From Rehmannia glutinosa (taxonomy: Eukaryota > Streptophyta > Magnoliopsida > Lamiales > Orobanchaceae), in NCBI GenBank assembly GCA_016081115.2, contig CM071930.1, positions 49,203,335-49,267,334 of the forward strand: DNA of 64,000 nucleotides, given 5' to 3'. Positions 57,060-64,000 of this stretch are shown one piece after another. Within the stretch, counting starts at the first letter, position 1. Every line of letters begins with the position of its first letter. The notes under the pieces were generated by a model that did not search any database, was not told the DNA's origin, and worked only from the letters and a program-made list of their open reading frames with translations. Both the position numbers and the translations under genes were made by a program.

Positions 57060-60000
57060 GTGGAGGCAGAATTTCAATGTCACTGTCATCCTCGTCGCCG
57101 TTTTGTTACTTCAGCTTCGCGTGATTGTAGAGCAAATGACTAAACCTTGACCGCTCATTCTCTACGTCAAACGCCTCAGCATCCATTTTCTTCCCGGCAA
57201 CAAGATACTCCGCGTACACGCAAAAAAAATGCTACAGTCACTACAAAAAGAAATGAAAGAATGGATAGTCAGACATATAAAACAACAGAAACAAAAAGAA
57301 CAAAAAAGAACAAACAAATCGAAAATACATAGAAAAAACGTACTTCTTGGTCTGCGAAGGAATGTCTTTCACAACAATGACTTTCATAGCATAATTTGGA
57401 TCACCGGAATACGCACCCTCGCCAAGAACAACATTGGGATGGACACCATAAAAGGCTACCAATGTCAGGAACCTAGGAAGGAGATAGATGTAAGCTTTCG
57501 CAGCTTCAACAGCGACCTTAAGAGAATCATCCGTCTTCAACGAATTATATAATAGATAGTTCTCTCCTTCACGCTCAGCGTCCCATTACCCAATGCTCCA
57601 TATCAATGCAATGTATGGGGAACAGAATGTGATCAACTTCCGGCCATGGTCGTCCGCACGCTTTATCATATCCCATGATATAGTCCCCAACTGTGGTATT
57701 GACATTGATCATGAATAGATCAAAATGTTTCTTCTTTCTTTTGTTCACTTGGCAATATTTCTTATAAATACTTTAGATGCACCGGTCAAATATCAAATGC
57801 GTCGTTGTGAATGTCACAACACTATGCCCGTGTAGAAACTTCTTCCTCAAATAGTAGAAAAACACATCAATATGCTGCAAAATGAACACAAAACACAATC
57901 AAAAAACATAAGGGACAATTCAATAAACAACATGAAAGACAATAAAAACTTACAAAAGAAGCCAAGTACTCATCAACATAATACAGGCTGTGAAACCATG
58001 ACTTCCACTTCACTTCGCAGACACCAAGTTTCAAAGAAGGCTCAACTTTGTCATCTTCCTCCGAGTATCGATTCGGGCTGAAAAATAGTATCAAATAAAC
58101 ACAAAAACAAAAACAACAAACTAATCACAAATTTATAAACATTTATGTAATTGTTTCATATATGTTTCACAATTGTTTCAAAATTTTTTCAGATAGTTAT
58201 TAATTACAAATATGAAAATAATAAAGATGTATACACTCGAGAATCAAACCCTTCCGCAAGCCAGTCGTTCAAACCATCCAACAGGGCCCTTATCCCCAGA
58301 CCTTCACCCATATTCTCGTCCAGCGAGCACGTTCCCTTAACCAAGGGCTTTGGAAATTTTTCGCCAACATCCACAATGGCATCTTTGTCGCCGACGTCTT
58401 CCAATCCAACCACGACGTCCGCGGGTTCACCACCATCAGCGACAGTATCACCGGAAGACTCAAAGTTAGTGGTGAATGGAGTTCTCACCGCGATGGACAG
58501 TTTCGAAACCCTATTCATAGAAGGAGACAGATCGGAGGAGACACCAACTAGACTTTTCAAAGCACCCTGAAACAAAAAAAAAAAACAAAGGGGAATAAAA
58601 TAACAAAGAACAAACAGAATCCAAAAATAACAAAATAACAGAAACTATAATTTAAACACACCTTCCCCAGTACAGCTTGGTTGGCACTGTTCAATATATC
58701 GTCAATTTGAGAAGGGGTGAGATCGTCAAGTTCCTGAGATCTAAGGAATTTCTGCTCCTCCCCACTGTCCTTGCTCGACTCATCAGCAACATTCTCAATA
58801 TCACCACGGTCCTTACTTGATTCATCAAACACCTTCTCCATCTCGCTACCGTCCATCCTTGATTCATCAACCACATTATCCATGCTATGTTCCAAACTCA
58901 CCAACCCACTAGCTGCAACTCCCTCCGCAGCGCTCAAAACAGCTTCACCAGCATCATCATTTTTTCCAGATTCCCCAATGGGAACATCCACATTCCCATC
59001 ATCAACCTCATCCTCTCCATCTTTTTTCTCATCTGCATCTTCCTCAGAACCTAAACCTAATGACATGCCATTAGATTCGGTTTCACTAGTAGAATCTGAT
59101 TCATCAACATTCTCCACTACCTCGACAACACCACGAACCTACATAAAAAAATAACAACCATGTGATGAACAGAAACAACAAATAAACAATCATAAATTCA
59201 AGAAGAAACAACAAGAAAAATCTAGAAAGATAACCAAAAAAATACTTATAATTAGAAACAACAAAAAAAAAGTATGAGAACCTCTAGTTTCCTCTTAATA
59301 TCGGCAAGCTCAGAGAAAACAATAGCAAATTGTTCTTCCAAGAATTTTGTAGTTGAAACCTTAAAAGCCTCAAAATCCTTAGAAAACAACAGTTGGTTCC
59401 TAGCAATGTCATCAACGGTATGATTCAACCCACTACCAACAACAGCCTCCTTCCGCTTCAACTTTCCAACGACAAAATCATCGTCAAGCGGGTTGAATGT
59501 GTACTTTGATTTATCATAAATCAAAAGTCAGAAACATAAATGAAACAATTCTGAAACATAAATGAAACAAAACAGCAAGAAAAAAATAGTAAAATCATAT
59601 TGCCTGTTCAGCAGACCGATTGAAGATCTTCATCTCCAAGTCTTCGGCCCTCACTTTATTGTCTTTCCCGAACTTTGAACAAGTCCAGTTCAAAATCCAC
59701 GGAATTTCACACTCAACCCGACCACAAAACTTGTCGTTCATCTCTGGGCAGCACTCGTAGAATCAGATCTGGAAAGCCAACGGAAATCCTTGAATTTTAT
59801 AAAATTTCGTACGCTTCCCACCAGGATTCTCCTCGCCTTGAAGTTTGTTTCTGTACAAGATTTGCTACCTCAACTCACGCATAGTCACATCAAACAACTC
59901 ACTCCCCCATGGATATGTGTCAAAAACATCCATATCCTTGTCAACCAACTCAAAAAATGATATCTCAACAGTACTACCGGTAGAAGTAAAAAGAAAAAAA

Positions 60001-60881
60001 TGGAGAAAATAAAGTAAAGCCAATTTCAGGGCGTCTAAATCTTCATCACCCAAAACACGCAGTAAAAAACATTCCTCAATCGACTGCCTATTAAACTTGT
60101 TTCTGCTAGCAAAATACTTCTGAAATATGACAGAGCTCCGAACATCCCCCGAGAACGAAGGCCTAACACCAACACAATTCAGACCAGTCACAATAGCAAA
60201 CTCACCCAACCCAAACCACAACAACTTCCCACCCACAGACACAACAATTTCGTCCTTCTTCGAGTGGACGACTTGACGTTTCAAAATGGACAAGCTGATT
60301 TTGGAAATCAACTTCTTTCATGTCCAAGAAATATCCAAAACAGATATTCCTAAATACCTCCAGTTGGGTGTCAATTAAGGTTTTCTTTATATTCTTAATA
60401 ACATCAAAGGAGAAGACAATATTTACTCGAGCACTGAACCTGTCAGCAAGGTCAAGAACATACTTGAAACCCTAGAAACAACAATGAAACAAAACAAAAA
60501 CATAAAAGAAACACAAAATCAACAACCACTTCAACTTAAATGCATAAAAGAACAAATGAAACATAACAAAAATAAATAAGAAACAAATAAGAAACAACAT
60601 CGAAACAAACAAAAGAGTACAAATCAAAATACACAAAACTCATACATCAGCAACATCCGTTTCTTCAAAAGAAACCTTCTTCTTCCCAGCACCTTTAACA
60701 CCAACATTCGATTTCACACCTTTGGAAGGCGGTTTAACATCAAGAACCGCTTCTTCCTCAACAATCTTTTCTACTTTCCTCTTCATAGAAGCCATAGAAC
60801 CAGCAGCAATCTGCTGCTATCTTCGAAGAACTTCTCAAAATTCTCTTATGAGGAGAGTTTTTAGGAGCAGTTTTAGGAGCC
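57060..60881 (-). pseudogene. DUF1985 / Ulp1-type cysteine protease gene of the MULE
   Basis: Minus strand, convergent with the transposase. Start MAPKTAPKNSPHKRILRSSS at 60881; a frameshift near 60817. DUF1985 at 59865-60311 (KLLWFGLGEFAIVTGLNC). Acidic spacer 58557-59117. C-terminal C48-type protease: WKSWFHSLYYVDEYLASF (57867-58094), LFPIHCIDMEHWVMG with the His-Trp pair (His 57593-57595), then YNSL where Asp is expected (Asn 57544-57546), and DCS for DCG at about 57231-57239. Several introns are implied. Ulp1-type enzymes cleave SUMO; plant MULE versions have unknown targets. The changed Asp, frameshift and stop suggest it is inactive here. Confidence 0.72.
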
Positions 60882-61396
60882 ATTAAAATACTACGAATAC
60901 CAGAGCTTTCAAAAAGTAATTAACCCTACAGAGAAAGTGATGAAGCTCGAAGGACTGAAACTGAAAGCAATGGTGGAGAACGTGGCCACGATCGACTGTA
61001 GAATCGCAAAAAAAATGTGCGCGAATTCGAGTATGGAAAATCAGTAAGAAATTGCTTTAACCTAGGTAATGAAACGTAAGAAACTGAAAGAGGGTAAAAA
61101 AATGAAAAGAAAACGTAACTGGGCGGGTATAATTGGAAAGTTCAGGGCCAGGTCGGGTAGATTTGTGATAGAGTGGTATTATTGTCTTTTTTTTTTAAAA
61201 ATCAGGGTATTTTGTGTAATTTCCTCTAGAATCAATCTATTGGGTATGATTTGTCTTTTGGCCCACAATTTGAATATTACAAGTTGGACTTAGCTTATTG
61301 GGTCAATCCGAATTGTGGCATGCGAAATATTCCAAGTTGGACTTAATTATTGGATCAATCCGAATTGTGGCATCTTCATAATTTTATTAATCGAAA

Positions 61397-61533
61397 CTCG
61401 ATGGGGATATTGGTTTACGCAACTTGGAGGTTTTTAATCAAGCTTTAGTTGCTAAACAAATATGGAGATTAATTGATAATAGCACGTCGTTGGTTGTCAA
61501 GATGCATCGCAAGAAAAATTTAGTTTACCTCTG
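61397..61533 (+). pseudogene. LINE reverse transcriptase C-terminal scrap
   Basis: About 45 codons: DGDIGLRNLEVFNQALVAKQ, then IWRLIDNSTSLVVK, the conserved block after the RT domain in plant non-LTR elements (usually GGMGFRDLxxFNxALLAKQ). No flanking LINE sequence recognised. Confidence 0.7.
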
Positions 61534-61740
61534 AGAAAAATTTGTAGGTAATTAAGTATTAGGATAAGCGAAAAAATATATGTAAAATGGTTGTAGGCAA
61601 ATATTTACCTACATAATTTAAAACTGTTGGTAAATACATATAATATTTCTGTCGGTATAATTCAAAACTGTCGGTATAATTTGGGAAAAAAATAATATCT
61701 TTATTCTCATTTCCCCTTTACCCTTCAAAATAAATCAATT

Positions 61741-62710
61741 AAGCCATTTGACACGTAGGATTGGCTAGCTTGTTCCTAGCTTGTTCACCAACTTCACCTA
61801 CATAATTATATAGGTGTATTTGTATAATCTCGGAATTATATAAAATAAATTGATGCAACTGAAACAAAATTAAAAATGAAAATATGTTTCATCCGTTCAT
61901 TTTAATTGAATTGAACAGTTTATAAATTGATAAATGATCCTAATAATCCAAGCAAATCTGAAACATTTCAAGATCCAGATTGAAATTTAAATTATTACCG
62001 AGAGTTGACTTTAAGAAGAAGATATAGATATAATACATTACCCAGATACATAAACCCAATGTTCCAAATCACGCAATTTTTTTTTTAATTAAAATTATTT
62101 GAGTATAGTTCTTGAAATAATTTGATCGAACTTTTTCCTTTTATCCCCTTTCGTTTTATATAATTTGAGGTTTTAACAATCTTGCATTAATTAATTATTG
62201 ATTTACATGTAACTGGTGATCCTTATATATGATTATTAATTACGCCATGTGACACCTGTAGGATTGACTAGTTTCTTAATTTGCCCATCCGGGTAATATG
62301 AGTCTGTCACATATGCCGGATTGACTAGGTTACTAGTTACGCCACGTGACACATTCATATTGATTAGCCCTTGTGGTTCACCTGCATAACTATAGTGTAA
62401 AATCATGAAATATAAATAGCCGTGTCCATTTTTAAGAGAATAAAACTGTTTATACATTGGTGATCGATTCTAATTAATTCAAAACGTATATACCCGAAAA
62501 TTTAAATAAAAAAATCCAGATCGAAATATAAATTACGAACGTGAAATATAATTTTAAAGACATCAAACCTTTAAAGTACAATCTAAATCAAATACACTAC
62601 ATTATAATTTCATAAAATATTTTATAAATTAACGAGTGTCGACTTTAAGAAGAGGCCACAAATGTAACATGTTACAAAGATTCATAAACTATGTCTCCAA
62701 GGTATGGTTG
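61741..62710. repeat. Diverged tandem duplication
   Basis: 61745-62060 and 62236-62700 share ordered blocks: TGACAC(C)(T)GTAGGATTG, TTCACCTACATAA or TTCACCTGCATAA, AACAGTTTATAAATTG or AACTGTTTATACATTG, and a final GACTTTAAGAAGA block followed by CATAAAC/CATAAACT. The GTGACAC word occurs once more at 62348. Non-coding; origin unknown. Confidence 0.6.
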
Positions 62711-62924
62711 AACTGGCAAAAGAGTGGAACAAAAATCGCGTTGGAGGTCGTCACTGTGGGTTTAAGTAGGGATGAATGCAAAATAGGGTCAAGGTGGTCA
62801 CTGGGCTCCCTGAAATTTTGAAAAAATCTAGGGGTATTTTGGTAATTGTCAGAAAAATAGGTGGTGTATATCGAACAACTACGAAAATCTGAGAAGCGTT
62901 TCGGTACGAAAACAAAATGTCGAG

Positions 62925-64000
62925 GCAAGAGTTGGACTCTTTCTCTTTAAGACAAGATTGCCCCGCTCACGGTGCGTACGGAATGAGGCAATTGTCTCCC
63001 GAGATACAACGACAAACAACTTGCAATAGTTGCACTACAAATCGCAAGTACAACGAACACTGAGATATTTTTGAACTCCCTTTTACTGAACTTATGCAGA
63101 CAGAATGATAGAATGAATTCGAATTTTCTGATTCCAAAATGAAACTCTGGGGACTGATATTTATAGAGTTTCTGGGTCTCTTCAGACTGGGTGCAACCCT
63201 AGGTCCGGATCAATCATGACCGTCAGATCGCGCCATGTAGTCAACAGCTGCGATCTGATGGTCCTGATCGTATCTGACTCAAGGAAAACATCCCTTTGCA
63301 TACACATCTGCACACTGGACAGTTGTGTCCAGTCATGGCACACCGTCAGCGAACATACATATCCAATCAGTGCCGCCACGTGTCGCCACCTGGACGACTA
63401 TGCCAAGTCACTGCCACCCTGCCACACCACCGAGCCACCGGACCTAACACTGGTTCGATTTGTCAAAACTTTAAGGCTCCTCAAAGCTCCTCGCGACGAT
63501 GCGTACGTGCAAAGTGCGCCTCTAAAGCGCCCAATGCGACTATGTGCGACATGCACGGGCCTGGGCCCAGGCCCGGCTCTGGCCTCCGGCTCGGACAGTG
63601 CTCCGCACCGTCCTCGGTGATTTTTGAGCTAGCCAAAGGCTAGACAAAATTGACTTGGCCCACTAAGGTGTACCATAAGGAGCTCCACATGATTACTCCT
63701 TATTAGTGGTGAAGCTCTTTATAAACTAGTCAAACATTTAATATGTTTCCTATGTGGGATATGATTTTCCATATTCCCACCCTTTTATATTCCATGTATA
63801 AAAGGTATTTTAAGCGGCTAACTTCATGCATTTATTTCTTATTCACCCGACATTAGTTTTGAGAAATTCAAAATGCTAAACTTATATACCCGTGGTGTAG
63901 ATTATGTTTATCTCATTTATTTCATACAACGAATAAATGAACCCACTTAAATAATTGGTCAAAATCGGGTCAAAACCCAATTTATTAAAACCAATTCCAA
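62925..64000 (-). repeat. Partial copia LTR related to element G
   Basis: From GTCGAGGC (62921) on, blocks appear in the same order as in the LTRs of G: GAGATACAACGAC, TACAACGAAC, a minus-strand TATA (CTATAAATATC, 63159-63169), GCGGCTAACTTC...TTCACCCG, and AATTGGTCAAAATCGGGTCA. The sequence stops at AATTCCAA, two bases short of the expected LTR end. Diverged from G, so a related family. The outer left edge is not determined, and whether this is a 5', 3' or solo LTR cannot be seen. Confidence 0.65.

Larger units (their letters stand above)
53391..61225. mobile_element. MULE (Mutator-like) element with transposase and Ulp1-type gene, about 7.8 kb
   Basis: Imperfect terminal inverted repeats: 53443-53485 (TCACAAAAATACCCGATCAG, then GCCCAGTCCTTTCC) matches the reverse complement of 61128-61170 (TCACAAATCTACCCGACCTG, then GCCCTGAACTTTCC). 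Similarity is weaker out to about 53391 and 61225. Inside are a MURA-like transposase (+) and a DUF1985/Ulp1-type protease gene (-), a pairing known from Ulp1-carrying plant MULEs (Kaonashi type). The 9-bp target duplication was not found. Both genes carry breaks. Confidence 0.8.

Noticed and set aside
63216..63643. Plus-strand ORFs of 115-134 codons near the window end
   Set aside because: They lie in an LTR, have skewed Cys/His/Arg/Pro composition and match no family.

Overview
The window is a stretch of plant nuclear DNA built almost entirely of transposable elements, most of them inserted into one another. The organism is a flowering plant, probably a dicot, although the species cannot be read from the sequence. 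Evidence: Ty1/copia and Ty3/gypsy LTR retrotransposons primed by plant tRNA (TGGTATCAGAGC-type sites), a Tat-type antisense gene, CACTA, Harbinger-like and MULE DNA transposons, a plant LINE, an integrated caulimovirid (pararetrovirus), and a Lgl/tomosyn-like gene fragment of plant type. I find no intact host gene, no tRNA, rRNA or CRISPR.

Layout, left to right. (1) Positions 1-30169 are one nest. The host is an old minus-strand copia element (B). Its 5' LTR is at 29781-30169 and its gag is broken into pieces at 29589-29780, 21271-21684 and 11265-11796. Three elements sit inside it, all on the minus strand: a Sirevirus-like copia with an env-like ORF (A, 1-11264, left end outside the window); a Tat-type gypsy with an antisense gene and a deleted integrase core (C, 11797-21270); and a copia-type element that has gag and a plant-transposon-protein ORF but no pol (D, 21685-29583). 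Target-site duplications support C (5 bp, one mismatch) and D (ATAAT, perfect). (2) 30170-32784 is a spacer with a Harbinger-like MITE, an inverted duplication of a small coding fragment and a 47-bp tandem duplication. (3) 32785-41909 is an internally deleted minus-strand copia (G; TSD AATAA) whose left LTR is split by a 5-kb CACTA element (H) carrying intron-containing pieces of a Lgl/tomosyn-like gene. The other LTR of G keeps the unoccupied site. (4) 41936-43487 is a short LINE-derived insertion with a 19-bp TSD, followed at 43702-44538 by a small CACTA derivative. (5) About 45171-53100 is a decayed caulimovirid copy: PBS, CP-like zinc knuckle, movement protein, protease, RT/RNase H, a second ORF, promoter and poly(A) region. 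(6) About 53391-61225 is a MULE with a MURA-like transposase (+) and a convergent DUF1985/Ulp1-type protease gene (-). (7) 61226-64000 holds a LINE RT scrap, a diverged duplication and a partial copia LTR related to G.

The most unusual structure is in the LTRs of D: seven short hairpins in about 215 bp, six of which pair fully. Their stem sequences differ, but the loop is nearly always ACCAC. Also notable are the convergent MULE genes whose non-coding parts carry a repeated TGTTTC motif, the CACTA gene capture with splice acceptors still in place, and the Tat antisense gene with its own TATA box. The two LTRs of D differ mostly by 1-2 base indels, so some frameshifts in this window could be assembly errors rather than real decay.
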